64,000 nt of DNA, from contig PCAM01000007.1 in NCBI GenBank assembly GCA_002730555.1, positions 89,969-153,968 on the forward strand. Reading direction: 5' to 3'. This DNA comes from Chloroflexota bacterium (GTDB lineage Bacteria; Chloroflexota; Dehalococcoidia; Lucifugimonadales; Lucifugimonadaceae). The position numbers were made by a program, and so were the translations under genes. Numbering within the stretch: the first letter of the stretch is position 1; each line of letters starts with the position of its first letter. Under the pieces are notes generated by a model. That model searched no databases, had not been told where the DNA came from, and saw only the letters and a program-made list of their open reading frames with translations. Positions 1-9,049 of this stretch are shown one piece after another.

Positions 1-1
1 G

Positions 2-574
2 TTTGAACGCGGTGGAAATCGATTCATGGTGTTTCGCGTGGACGCATCGGACGCCCACGGCACGCCGATAGCGGAGTACGACTACACCGTCCTCTGGGAA
101 CGAGGGAGTCAGAGGGCGGGGAACGCTCCGAAGCGGACCGCTCCAAGTACTCCAGATATCAGGGGTGACAGCCGGATCGGGACCGGCACCGTGCTCGTGA
201 AAGCCGAGACGGTGCAGACGATAGCGGCGTACGGCAGCTTGCCGGTCGGGCGCCCGGATGACTGGTTGAGCACGCACACGAACGAAGATTTCGCACGCAC
301 GGCGATATTCGGCGCTACAGTGAACGCCGGGGTCGCCACGGTCGGCTACACGGCCCAGTGGTTGGACATCGTGGAACGGCATGGCGTTTTATGGAACGGC
401 GGCCGGCTGGAATCCAGGGCGCTGGCTCCCGTCAAGGCCGGCGACGACCTGCAGATCTACGGCGAGCTTCGCCCGGCGCAGGACGACGGAGCCGGGCGTG
501 TGTACGAGATCCTTGTGGTCAACCAGTCGGGCGTAACGGCGTTTCGGTCGGTGGCGACGCTCCCGATCGCCTGA
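2..574 (+). CDS. MaoC-like (hot-dog fold) dehydratase, 5'-truncated by window edge
   Basis: The reading frame is open from base 2, and the first ATG at 26 lies inside what looks like coding sequence (FERGGNRFM), so the true start is probably outside the window. The visible ~190 residues resemble the MaoC / FAS1-like dehydratase hot-dog fold: a central VNAGVATVGYTAQW helix followed by strands ending in AGDDLQIYGELRPA and a final VTAFRSVATLPIA strand. Members hydrate or dehydrate acyl-CoA thioesters in fatty-acid-type metabolism. It runs tail-to-tail into the next gene with no gap. The substrate cannot be inferred. The fold call rests on sequence flavour rather than a diagnostic catalytic motif. 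Confidence 0.6.
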   Translation, partial: FERGGNRFMVFRVDASDAHGTPIAEYDYTVLWERGSQRAGNAPKRTAPSTPDIRGDSRIGTGTVLVKAETVQTIAAYGSLPVGRPDDWLSTHTNEDFARTAIFGATVNAGVATVGYTAQWLDIVERHGVLWNGGRLESRALAPVKAGDDLQIYGELRPAQDDGAGRVYEILVVNQSGVTAFRSVATLPIA

Positions 575-1318
575 CTACTCTCGCTCGAACCGGCTGCCAA
601 CGCCTTCCCATCGGCGGGCGTGATCCGTTGAGAGTTCCGCCAGGTGGGCGGCGTACTCCGTGTCGCGGACGTCCGGCGTGGTCATGATCAGGGCGTCTTC
701 GTTATCGTCGATGTAGTACCCCTTGCGTTCACCGACGACGCGGAACCCGTACTTGCGGTAAAGGGCCTGAGCCGCTTCGTTTGATCTACGGACCTCCAGC
801 GTCAACTCGTCACAGTCGTTCGCTGCGGCCGCCTCGATAGCGCCCTGGACCAACAACTCGCCGACGCCGCGCCTTCGGTCAGACCCGGCAACGCCGATCG
901 ACGCTATGTGCGCCTCGCCGACGACAAACCACACGACGGTCCAACCAGCGATGGGGTCTTGCTTAGACCGGTCCCCGGTACCGGATGCGGTGCCGGGTTT
1001 GGCCAGGGTTCGAATTCCATCGACTACGCGCTCCACAAGGGAACCAGACACCTCAGACGAGTCCGGCGCTGGCATGCCGGAACGGAGGCTTACCACCAAC
1101 ACCTTCTGGCCGGACTTCTTGATCTCCCGGGTGAAGTTGGTGGGCGGCCACAGGGTCGGGAAGACCGACTGTTCCAGTTTCGTGAGCTGGTCAGTGTCCC
1201 TGGCGCTGGCGCTGCGTAAGAGGTAAAGCCGTGACCCGACCGAGTCCCGTTGGAACGCGGGGTCAGAACGCGGATTGGACGCCGTTTTACCGGTCGAACC
1301 GTGGTGCTTTGTTGGCAT
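575..1318 (-). CDS. RimI-like GNAT N-acetyltransferase
   Basis: A 247-residue GNAT protein that would transfer acetyl from acetyl-CoA to an amine, by family most like the ribosomal protein S18-alanine N-acetyltransferase RimI. The acetyl-CoA pyrophosphate loop is visible as RRRGVG at residues 148-153. It is followed by the RimI-type block LEVRRSNEAAQALYRKYGF (about 174-192) and GYYIDDNEDALIM near 200-212. RimI is normally about 150 residues. Here there is an N-terminal extension and a roughly 40-residue low-complexity insertion (about 80-122) between the early helices and the core. The ATG at 1318 is the outermost start, and an internal start would remove some of the extension. Genuine S18 specificity is not proven. 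Confidence 0.72.
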   Translation of the reverse strand: MPTKHHGSTGKTASNPRSDPAFQRDSVGSRLYLLRSASARDTDQLTKLEQSVFPTLWPPTNFTREIKKSGQKVLVVSLRSGMPAPDSSEVSGSLVERVVDGIRTLAKPGTASGTGDRSKQDPIAGWTVVWFVVGEAHIASIGVAGSDRRRGVGELLVQGAIEAAAANDCDELTLEVRRSNEAAQALYRKYGFRVVGERKGYYIDDNEDALIMTTPDVRDTEYAAHLAELSTDHARRWEGVGSRFERE

Positions 1319-1515
1319 TGGGGGGCGATGTTACGTGGACGGGACCATCTGATGACGATGCCATTTGACACGGATTATGGCAGGGATGAGCAGGACGGCG
1401 TCAAATAACGTCGGCGGCGATGGCGCGTGTGCACCCAGGCGGCGAGCGGAGTAGACTCGCCCGGCTGGAGGCCCGGACGGGCCCGTCCGTCACCGAGGAT
1501 ATGAAAGGGCAGTCA

Positions 1516-2409
1516 ATGGCGATCACTGTAGGCAGCGGCAATTATCGATACGAACTGGTTGAGGGTTGGGGTAAGCTCCCGGCCGGCTGGGAGTTCAAAC
1601 AGGTCGGCGCCGTCGCCGTCGACGACAACGATGAGGTTTATGTGTTCTGCCGGGGCGAGCACCCGGTGATCGTGTTCGACAAGGACGGAAACTTCATCCG
1701 GTCGTTCGGCGAAGGCCACTTCCCGAGCGCGCACGGCATTTGCTGGGGCGAGAACGACACGGTCTGGCTCGTCGATAGTGCAGACCACACGGTCAAGCAG
1801 TTCTCCAAGGGTGGCGATCACATCTTGACGCTTGGGACGAAAGATGTGGAGGGCGCGGACGGTCAACCGTTTAGCCGTCCGACGGATGCCGCTGTTGCCG
1901 ACAATGGCGACCTTTATATCTCGGATGGATATGGCAACACCAAGGTCCACGTTTACTCACAGTCGGGTGACTACAAGTTTGGCTGGGGGCAGGAAGGCCA
2001 CCGAACGACGCTGAACCCGACAGGGACCGGGGTGGCTGACGGAGACTTCAATACTCCTCACAACATCTGGGTGCACGAAGACACGGTGTATGTGGCGGAC
2101 CGTGAAAACCACCGTGTCCAATTATTTGATCTCCAGGGCAACCACAAGGAAAACTGGGCCGATTTTATCCAGCCGACCGACATCTATATAGACCCGCGAT
2201 ACCCGGACACGGTCTACGTGGGTGAACTGCGAAACCGCATGTCTATCGCCAACTCTAAGGGCGAAGTGCAAAGCCGGTGGGGCCGCTTCATGACCGACGA
2301 CCCGGGCCAGTTCTATGCCGTGCACGGAATCTGGTCGGACTCAGAACAATCACTCTATTGTGGCGAGGTACTGGAAGGCCAGCGAATCCAGAAATTCCGC
2401 AGGATTTAG
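1516..2409 (+). CDS. NHL-repeat / six-bladed beta-propeller protein
   Basis: About 297 residues of repeated propeller blades with the NHL pattern: VAVDDNDEVYVF, DGNFIRSFGEG, AVADNGDLYISDGYGNTKVHVY, IWVHEDTVYVADRENHRVQLF and IYIDPRYPDTVYVGE. It resembles peptidyl-alpha-hydroxyglycine alpha-amidating lyase-like propellers found in many environmental bacteria. Such proteins bind ligands or act as lyases, and no catalytic assignment is possible here. No signal peptide is seen. ATG 1516 is chosen because AAAGGG lies about 6 bases upstream, whereas the in-frame ATGs at 1420 and 1501 lack a ribosome-binding site. It is followed by a strong terminator and stands alone as a transcription unit. Confidence 0.8.
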   Translation: MAITVGSGNYRYELVEGWGKLPAGWEFKQVGAVAVDDNDEVYVFCRGEHPVIVFDKDGNFIRSFGEGHFPSAHGICWGENDTVWLVDSADHTVKQFSKGGDHILTLGTKDVEGADGQPFSRPTDAAVADNGDLYISDGYGNTKVHVYSQSGDYKFGWGQEGHRTTLNPTGTGVADGDFNTPHNIWVHEDTVYVADRENHRVQLFDLQGNHKENWADFIQPTDIYIDPRYPDTVYVGELRNRMSIANSKGEVQSRWGRFMTDDPGQFYAVHGIWSDSEQSLYCGEVLEGQRIQKFRRI

Positions 2410-2436
2410 GCGGTCCGGGATCAAATAGGTGAGTCG

Positions 2437-2474
2437 AAGAGAGGCCCGACGATTAAAGCCGGGCCTCTCTTTTT
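2437..2474. terminator. Rho-independent terminator between convergent genes
   Basis: A 12-bp perfect stem (2437-2448 paired with 2460-2471; AAGAGAGGCCCG against its complement) with an 11-nt loop is followed by TTTT on the plus strand and preceded by an A-run on the other. It sits between the NHL gene and the convergent membrane-protein gene and could serve both. Confidence 0.85.
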
Positions 2475-2475
2475 A

Positions 2476-4470
2476 TTAACGATCAGCCATGTCAGTGGCC
2501 TGCCCCCAAAACCTGTGTCCGGTGGGCGAGTATCGCTTTATTGAACCGAATCGCGACACGTTGATGGCGATGCTAGCCATGATCGCTATCACTCCGCCCG
2601 CGAGCCACAGGAAGGCGTAACTGGCGAACTCACTGATGATAGCTTCGCTGACGCCACGAGCTTTTGTGACCCCCTCATCCCGGGCTAATTCCAGCATCCC
2701 GGTCGGATCGCCCCGGTATTCCGCCGAGGCGATACGTTCGTCGATAACGTCGATGAGCCTGCTTTCTACGAAATCAGAGCCTGCGCCACTGATGATCTGG
2801 CCAATCGCCAGCCAGACGATTAGGGACACGATAATCAGGGCACTGGCAGCCCAGATCAATCGTGTGGTCCAAGCGCGACCGCCGAGCCTCCCGATGACGA
2901 ATAATAGGAGTAGTGACATGGCCGCTGCTGCCGCGGCCCCCACGGTACCAAATGCCAGCCCGAATATACCCCGGAACATATCGATGCTCTCGAGGGAATC
3001 GACACCGTCGCGGGCTGTTGCCGGCTCTCCCCGGAAGCGTTCGAAATCGGCCAGCGTAAAGGGGCGTCCGGTCCTGATGATGTCAAGAATAGCCTCGGCG
3101 GTCTCGGCCTGTTCAGAAAGCCGCTCCAGCAGATCGTCATCGGTAATGGTAATACCGTTCGCGATCTTGTCCCGTACACCTTCCAGATTTGTCGAACCCT
3201 GACCGGCGAGCGCACTGGTGAACAGTGATTCGTCGTAAGTAGCAGAGGTTGGGAAGTTCCGACCGATGCTCGATTTGACGTCGTCTGTCAACCGGGAAAC
3301 CAACGGTGAAAGGAATTTGTCGAGTGGCAGGTTTGAATCCGTGCAGTCCGGAAGGCCACCGATCACTATGGCTCGATTGGCGTTCTGGGCCTCGGTGCTA
3401 GATGCACATGTGAACAAGGTGTTTATCTCCGCGGTTGCTTTGGCCACGGCGAGTTCTGCGATGACGTCTACGGCCCCGTCGATCGGTTCTGAGAGGTCAA
3501 TCGTGTAAGCAAGTGAGTCTGACTCCTTGGACATGTACGCGGCGACGTTATCGATGATGGCGTTTATATGACCATTCACCCATTCGGCCGGGACTGCCCG
3601 GTTGTAGGCATCTGTAATTTCGTCGTCCCCGATCGTGACCTGGTAGGACAGGAGCGTTAGTTGACCGATCTTTTCCGTGATCTGGGGTTTGATCAGCTTG
3701 TCGAAGATTACCTGGTCGGCATTGGCCTCGGTGAGTACCCTTTTAGTTACATCGGCCGCTACAGGCACACGGTCTTTGAACGAAATGTTGGCCGCTAGGG
3801 TGTCGGACTGTCCGCTCAAGTACAGGTCGAGCGCAGTGAGCGTAGAGAGCACCTGCTCATCTATCCACTCCGGCGGGGCAATCTCACGTGCCGCTTCCCC
3901 CGCCTGTTCCGGCGTAAATACGAGGCCAAACGGCCCTTCGGTGAAGTCGCTCGCAGACTGGATAGCGACAGGAGTGATGAGTTCGTCGACCAACACGTCG
4001 GCCAGGCCTATCTTGAGGTAAGTGTTCTCGACTCCCGCGAAAAAACCCGAGACCCGCTCGTTCAGCTCAAGTGGTATCTCGAAATCATCTGCCTCGCCGC
4101 GAACGTATGGCATGAATCCCGCTAGCGCCTGTGATGTGGTCTCTTGCAGGTACTCGGGTGGGAATGTTGCACGAAGCAGTGCGCGTGCCTCATCACGAGT
4201 TGTAACCGGATCCGCAAATTCGATCGTCGTCTGCCCTGTGGGCAGGAAACTACCGTCCACTTCCACACCGTTGGTTACCCGCTCGTCTAATGCGACGCGG
4301 ATCAGGTCATCATGGAGCCAGTTGTAGAAATCCTGCTCTTCAAGTTGACCGGCGAGAAAACTATCGTCGAACAACGTGTTATCGATGCCCGACCTGAATG
4401 TGCTGGCGGTGAACCAGAGGAGGAAGATCGGGATCAGGAGAATCGCTATGAGCCGGCGAATGACGATCAA
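2476..4470 (-). CDS. Large membrane-anchored protein of unknown function
   Basis: A 664-residue protein I do not recognise. An N-terminal hydrophobic helix (RLIAILLIPIFLLWFTASTF, residues about 5-24) is followed by some 490 residues of mostly soluble, helix-rich sequence. Three hydrophobic segments then lie near the C-terminus: IFGLAFGTVGAAAAAAMSLL, LIWAASALIIVSLIVWLAIG and FLWLAGGVIAIMASIAINV. The layout is therefore a large extracytoplasmic domain held between an N-terminal anchor and a C-terminal membrane bundle. No catalytic motif or cysteine cluster is apparent. It is monocistronic, with a 180-bp upstream gap. Similar anonymous proteins occur in Chloroflexota, but I cannot name a family. 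Confidence 0.75.
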   Translation of the reverse strand: MIVIRRLIAILLIPIFLLWFTASTFRSGIDNTLFDDSFLAGQLEEQDFYNWLHDDLIRVALDERVTNGVEVDGSFLPTGQTTIEFADPVTTRDEARALLRATFPPEYLQETTSQALAGFMPYVRGEADDFEIPLELNERVSGFFAGVENTYLKIGLADVLVDELITPVAIQSASDFTEGPFGLVFTPEQAGEAAREIAPPEWIDEQVLSTLTALDLYLSGQSDTLAANISFKDRVPVAADVTKRVLTEANADQVIFDKLIKPQITEKIGQLTLLSYQVTIGDDEITDAYNRAVPAEWVNGHINAIIDNVAAYMSKESDSLAYTIDLSEPIDGAVDVIAELAVAKATAEINTLFTCASSTEAQNANRAIVIGGLPDCTDSNLPLDKFLSPLVSRLTDDVKSSIGRNFPTSATYDESLFTSALAGQGSTNLEGVRDKIANGITITDDDLLERLSEQAETAEAILDIIRTGRPFTLADFERFRGEPATARDGVDSLESIDMFRGIFGLAFGTVGAAAAAAMSLLLLFVIGRLGGRAWTTRLIWAASALIIVSLIVWLAIGQIISGAGSDFVESRLIDVIDERIASAEYRGDPTGMLELARDEGVTKARGVSEAIISEFASYAFLWLAGGVIAIMASIAINVSRFGSIKRYSPTGHRFWGQATDMADR

Positions 4471-4650
4471 TAGAATCTCCGTTGCATCGCTATGAAGAGA
4501 GGCGCGCGGACGAGTGCCGGGAGACGTGCGGTGTGAAATTTAGCCATCTTCTGTTACCCGAGCGTTACGCTGGTACGCCCGAATCACGTTAGGGGAAGTC
4601 GCGATCCCCGCCCAGTGTGAGCATGTACAGGCTTGTTGCATGGGTATTGA

Positions 4651-5394
4651 TCAACCCCGGCCGATGTAAACCATCGTGTTCGGAATGACCGTCATCTCCA
4701 ACACATTGGCCTCCGGCGGAAGCGTCGCCATGAAAACGGCCGCGTTCGCCATATCGACCGTCTCAACCATCGGTTCGGCGCCCATGTCCTTCCCGCTGGC
4801 GGAACGGCCGTCCGCCCGGCGCTCCACCCAGGTGTTGCCGGGGTTCAGCTGTCCGCACGAGATGCCGTATTCGCGCCCGTCGAGGGCCGTTGATTTCGTC
4901 AGCCCGGTCACGGCGTGCTTGCTGGAGGTGTACGGGGCGGACCAGTCTCGGGGCCGATCGGAGGCGACTGAGCCGATGTTGATAATCCGACCCCCACCCT
5001 GGGATTTCATGATGATGAAGGCCTCACGGGTGCACATCATCAGCCCGTCCACGTTGACACTGAAGGTCTGTCGCCACTTCTCAAGAGTGAGTTTGTCGAT
5101 GGGATCGCCGGCAATCACGCCGGCGTTGTTGACCAGCAGGTCCACGCGTCCGAACTCGGCCATCGCCCGCTCAAATAGCGTCATCACGTCCGACTCTATG
5201 GCCACGTCCGTGGGGACGGCCAGCGTACGCACGCCCAGCTCAGCGATTTCGGTAGCGGACTCGTCAAGTCGCTCCGCGTTTCTTGCAGCCAGGACGAGGT
5301 CGCAGCCCTGTTCCGCGAACGCTTTCCCGATGGCCTTCCCGATGCCGGTGCCGCCGCCGGTGATGACGGCGACCTTGCCATCAAGTTTGCCCAT
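4651..5394 (-). CDS. SDR-family NAD(P)-dependent oxidoreductase
   Basis: A classical 247-residue short-chain dehydrogenase/reductase. The dinucleotide-binding TGGGTGIG is at residues 12-19 and the NNAG motif is near 90. The catalytic Ser sits in INIGSVAS, and Tyr-x3-Lys in PYTSSKH. The reaction is oxidation or reduction of a hydroxyl or keto group, with unknown substrate. It starts at ATG 5394 with AGGAA about 9 bases upstream. The neighbouring SDR (5449-6186) is a close paralogue sharing the same N-terminus (MGKLDGKVA) and C-terminal EANVLEMTV block, so the pair arose by tandem duplication and is probably co-transcribed. Confidence 0.93.
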   Translation of the reverse strand: MGKLDGKVAVITGGGTGIGKAIGKAFAEQGCDLVLAARNAERLDESATEIAELGVRTLAVPTDVAIESDVMTLFERAMAEFGRVDLLVNNAGVIAGDPIDKLTLEKWRQTFSVNVDGLMMCTREAFIIMKSQGGGRIINIGSVASDRPRDWSAPYTSSKHAVTGLTKSTALDGREYGISCGQLNPGNTWVERRADGRSASGKDMGAEPMVETVDMANAAVFMATLPPEANVLEMTVIPNTMVYIGRG

Positions 5395-5448
5395 GTTGAC
5401 GTTCCTGCTATCGATTCTGGGTGATGGATTCTTGGATGAAAGAAGAGG

Positions 5449-6186
5449 TTAACCGCGGCCGACGAAGGGCTGGACTATCGGCATGACCGTCATCTCCAGC
5501 ACGTTGGCCTCCCCGGGCAGGGTCGCCATGTAGAGCGCCGCCTCGCCCTGGGTCCAGACCGGGATCATCGGATTGGCGTCCGCGCCTTCCCTGGCGCGCG
5601 TGGCGATCATGAGCTCCGACTCGGTATTCCCGGGATTGAGCTGTCCGCATGAGATACCGAACTCTCGGCCTTCCAGCGCCGCGGTTTTCGTGAGCCCGGT
5701 CATTGCGTGTTTTGTCGATGCGTAACCGACGGAGCCGAAACGCGGCACTTTCGCCGAGATCGAGCCGATGTTGATGATCCGTCCGCCGCCCTGCGGTTTC
5801 ATGATCTTGAACGCCTCACGGGTGCAAAGGAACGGCCCGGTCAGGTTGATCGAAACGATGTACTGCCAGTCTTCCAGAGACGTCTCTTCGATCGGGCCGC
5901 TCTGGCCGACCCCGGCGTTGTTGACCAGGATGTCCAGACGCCCGAAACGGGAAACGGTTTGCTCAAATAGGCTGATTACGTCGGCCTCGTTTGTCACGTC
6001 TGACTGGACGGTCATGACGGTGCCGCCCCCGGCCTCAAGTTCGGTTTTCGCCTTTTCCAGAGGTTCAGCCCTGCGCCCGGATATCACAACGGTGCAACCT
6101 TCGGCGATGAAAGAGTCCGCTATCCCGCGTCCAATTCCGGTGCCGCCGCCGGTGATGATCGCTACCTTGCCGTCGAGTTTGCCCAT
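5449..6186 (-). CDS. SDR-family NAD(P)-dependent oxidoreductase (tandem paralogue)
   Basis: A short-chain dehydrogenase of about 245 residues with TGGGTGIG, NNAG and a Ser/Tyr-x3-Lys set (GYASTKH). I place the start at ATG 6186, which aligns exactly with its neighbour's N-terminus (MGKLDGKVA) and has GGAG about 8 bases upstream. The open frame continues 31 codons further without a better signal. The gene lies 54 bases upstream of its paralogue on the same strand, consistent with a two-gene unit. A third, more distant copy of this subfamily is at 54006-54794. The substrate is unknown. Confidence 0.93.
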   Translation of the reverse strand: MGKLDGKVAIITGGGTGIGRGIADSFIAEGCTVVISGRRAEPLEKAKTELEAGGGTVMTVQSDVTNEADVISLFEQTVSRFGRLDILVNNAGVGQSGPIEETSLEDWQYIVSINLTGPFLCTREAFKIMKPQGGGRIINIGSISAKVPRFGSVGYASTKHAMTGLTKTAALEGREFGISCGQLNPGNTESELMIATRAREGADANPMIPVWTQGEAALYMATLPGEANVLEMTVMPIVQPFVGRG

Positions 6187-6294
6187 TGGTGGGTCTCCAG
6201 TAGATTCTTTGTGATGCCCGGAAATAACCGGGAGTCGGAGCTGTTTCGGATGTGGACCGGTGTAATTCACACCGGTCACCGCAGCAGTTTAGCT

Positions 6295-7857
6295 CTAGTC
6301 CAAGTCGCCCGCAGACATATAAACGCTCGGTCTGCGCTCAGACTGTGACACGTTTCTGCCGGCCATGACGGCCGAAAGCATGGCAACCAGTCCCGATGCG
6401 ATCAATACCCGGAACACGATGTGCATCCCGGAGATGAAGGCGTCGCCCGCAGGACCGGATGGATCGTCCGATACCGATTCCAGATTTGAGCCAACGCCGC
6501 GAGAGATCATGACGCCGGCCACGATTGCCGCCGCCACGGCGATCGCCGTGACATTGGCCGTGTTACGCACCAGGTTCAGGAACGCTGCCGCCACTCCGTA
6601 CATCGATCTCGATATGGCGCCGACCGCGGCTGACATGTTGGGCGCCATCCACAATCCGGAACCTAATCCGTGTACGAACATTGTCGGGAGAATTACGGTC
6701 AGCGGGGTGCTCTGACTGAATGTTGAGAAGATCGTGAGGGTTCCGAGTTGCATCCCCAGGCCGACGAGTATGAAAACACGGAATCCGAAGCGATCTGACA
6801 ACCGCCCGGAAAGCGCGCCCACGATCGCCATCATTATCGGCAACGGCGTCGATATCAGTCCGGCCTGACTGGCGCTGCGGCCCGTGATTTCCTGCAAGTA
6901 GAACGGCATGAGGAATTGGGTGGGGCCGTTCATCAGGAAACCGAAGAAACGACCGGACACGGCCCACGAGAACTGGCTCACTCGGAATATCGTGAGATCG
7001 ATCATCGGCGAGCTGGCGCGCATCTCCCAGCGCAGGAACCACGCAAACAGCAGGAAGAAGGCCACGAATCCACCGATTATGAAGGGCGAGTCCCAACCGA
7101 GTTTGTTGCCGTTTGTGAGCGACAGGATCAGGATCGCCAGCCCGGCGCTTGATGTGAAGATACCCGGCCAGTCCAGAGATCCCCGGTCGCTCCCGGTATC
7201 CCCCCGGACACGGGCCTCATCGATGACGATAAGGGCGAGTCCAGAGCCGACAATGGTGACGGCCCCGGTGGCCACGAAAATGGCGCGCCAGCTGAATATG
7301 TCGACAAGGACCCCGCCCACAACCGGCCCGCTCACCGCGCCGAGGCCGATGACGAACATGTTCATGCCGAGCGCCTTGCCGAGCTCACGCGCGGGGAAGA
7401 CGGAAGTGATTATTGCGATCGCGACGGTCATCACCATCGCCGCGCCAAACCCCTCGATGACACGTCCGATCAGCAGCATCGGCAGGTTCTGTGAAGTGGC
7501 GCTTACGGACACGCCCAGGGCCATTACGAGGAGGCCGGCGATGTAGACGCGCTTACGGCCCAGGAGGTCGGACAAGCGGCCCATCGGCAGGAGAACGGCG
7601 CTGATGGTGAGCGCCATGGCGACCATCACCCAGGACGCGGTGGCGAGGTCTAGCTCAAGGTCGTCGGCGATCCTTGGCAGTGCAACCGATGTACCGGAGT
7701 TCCCGATGACGGTCGTGAACTGGCCGACGGCGACCGTTGTAAACGCCAGCCATCGGTACGGGTCGCTGATCGTCTGGTTGGTGGAGTTCGTGTGGGGAAG
7801 TCCCTTCAATTGGGTGCAGCGAGTGGGGCTAGGCCACGGAATATTACTCTCGTGCAC
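6295..7857 (-). CDS. MFS transporter, DHA2 (EmrB/QacA-like) drug:H+ antiporter
   Basis: About 520 residues with 14 predicted hydrophobic segments, the DHA2 arrangement. The MFS signature between helices 2 and 3 reads GRLSDLLGRKRVY, and the helix-5 antiporter region (motif C) reads GLGAVSGPVVGGVLVD. It would exchange protons for a hydrophobic substrate across the inner membrane, and multidrug or metabolite export is inferred from family only. The open frame begins with GTG at 7857. The first ~35 residues look non-homologous, so translation may start later, before ISDPYRW. It lies about 100 bases downstream, in transcription direction, of nothing recognisably related. Confidence 0.9.
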   Translation of the reverse strand: MHESNIPWPSPTRCTQLKGLPHTNSTNQTISDPYRWLAFTTVAVGQFTTVIGNSGTSVALPRIADDLELDLATASWVMVAMALTISAVLLPMGRLSDLLGRKRVYIAGLLVMALGVSVSATSQNLPMLLIGRVIEGFGAAMVMTVAIAIITSVFPARELGKALGMNMFVIGLGAVSGPVVGGVLVDIFSWRAIFVATGAVTIVGSGLALIVIDEARVRGDTGSDRGSLDWPGIFTSSAGLAILILSLTNGNKLGWDSPFIIGGFVAFFLLFAWFLRWEMRASSPMIDLTIFRVSQFSWAVSGRFFGFLMNGPTQFLMPFYLQEITGRSASQAGLISTPLPIMMAIVGALSGRLSDRFGFRVFILVGLGMQLGTLTIFSTFSQSTPLTVILPTMFVHGLGSGLWMAPNMSAAVGAISRSMYGVAAAFLNLVRNTANVTAIAVAAAIVAGVMISRGVGSNLESVSDDPSGPAGDAFISGMHIVFRVLIASGLVAMLSAVMAGRNVSQSERRPSVYMSAGDLD

Positions 7858-7918
7858 TCCGGCTATGGATGTGGATAACCACCTTGGACGGTAGTGATCG
7901 GCGACGCCGGGTGGTCGG

Positions 7919-8704
7919 TCAGCTATCTGGATTGCCCAGAGTGGGATTTGCAGTCCTCTGTCGCACCGCCTCGTACAGGACTATGGCGGCCGCGACGGAG
8001 GCGTTCAATGACTCGACCGCGCCCGCCATCGGCAACCCGACGATGAAGTCGCATTTCTCCCTGACCAGCCGTGACATTCCGGAGCCCTCGGAACCCACCA
8101 CGAGCGCGGTCGGGACCTTGAGGTCGACATCCGTATGGAGCTGCGTCCCCGCCCCGTCCAACCCGACGATCCATAATCCCGCGTCTCGTAGTCGGTCCAG
8201 GGCGCGTGACAGATTTACGACGCGAGCGACCGACACGTGCTCCAGCGCGCCGGCCGATGCGCTGATGGCGCCGGGTGTTATGCCGACGGCGCGCCGCTCC
8301 GATATCACGAGTCCATCCGCGCCTGCGGCATGAGCGGTGCGCGCGATCGCTCCCAGGTTGTGCGGGTCTTCGATCCCATCCAGGACGACGATCAATGCGC
8401 TACGCCTGGACGCCGTGGCCGAATCCACCAGTTCGTCGAAATCCGCGTAGTGGGGATCCCCGGCCCGGGCGATCACGCCCTGGTGTCTCCGGGTTCGTGC
8501 CCGTCGTTCAATGTCCCGGCGATTCTCAAACACGACCTCGACCGAAAGCTCGCCTGCGGCCTTCAGGATCTCGTTGATTTGCGGGCCGCGTTCCACCGTT
8601 TCCTGAACGTACAAACGTTCCACCGGGGTCCCGGCGCGCAGCGCTTCGAGCACGGCACGCCGCCCCTCTATCGTGTGGCCCAGTCGTTCGCGCCTCGGTG
8701 GCAA
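7919..8704 (-). CDS. rlmB: 23S rRNA (guanosine-2'-O-)-methyltransferase RlmB / TrmH family
   Basis: A SPOUT-class methyltransferase that 2'-O-methylates a guanosine of 23S rRNA using S-adenosylmethionine. An N-terminal substrate-binding domain (GHTIEGRRAVLEAL) is followed by the knotted catalytic domain. This shows GIEDPHNLGAIARTAHAAG, VVGSEGSGMSRL and LPMAGAVESLNASVA, the three family motifs. I place the start at TTG 8704 (Leu-Pro-Pro-Arg-Arg...), which has GGGGAG just upstream and gives 261 residues, the usual size. The open frame runs to an ATG at 8878, but that 58-residue extension is low-complexity and unlike the family. Confidence 0.9.
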   Translation of the reverse strand: MPPRRERLGHTIEGRRAVLEALRAGTPVERLYVQETVERGPQINEILKAAGELSVEVVFENRRDIERRARTRRHQGVIARAGDPHYADFDELVDSATASRRSALIVVLDGIEDPHNLGAIARTAHAAGADGLVISERRAVGITPGAISASAGALEHVSVARVVNLSRALDRLRDAGLWIVGLDGAGTQLHTDVDLKVPTALVVGSEGSGMSRLVREKCDFIVGLPMAGAVESLNASVAAAIVLYEAVRQRTANPTLGNPDS

Positions 8705-9049
8705 TGGACTCCCCTGACAACGATCCGGATTGGTATGGCTATTAGCGTAGCCGTTAATCGGTTTGCCTGGCGTTCCGTGGACACCACTGGTTGGGATTCG
8801 ATCAGGACAGCATTCGGTGTTGGTCTGTCTCTGCACTTCCGAGTTTTTCGGAAACGACGATGATCGATTGGTGTGCATACGTATCTACCGGGAGTGGCCT
8901 TCACCGGCCTGCTGCATGGATTGCGCTCGGCGAAGTTTCTGACGCGCAGGCTTCGGCTGGGTAATCACGCGATCAGCAGAGGGCGGGGCGGGACAGGCCG
9001 GTGGGCCGCCATTCCATTCCCGCTACCAGGCGCGCCATCGCCCCGGCCA
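8705..9049. other. Intergenic region without a recognisable gene
   Basis: 345 bases between rlmB and the enolase-superfamily gene. I see no conserved protein, RNA or strong hairpin. It probably holds the rlmB promoter, if the TTG start is right. Confidence 0.5.
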
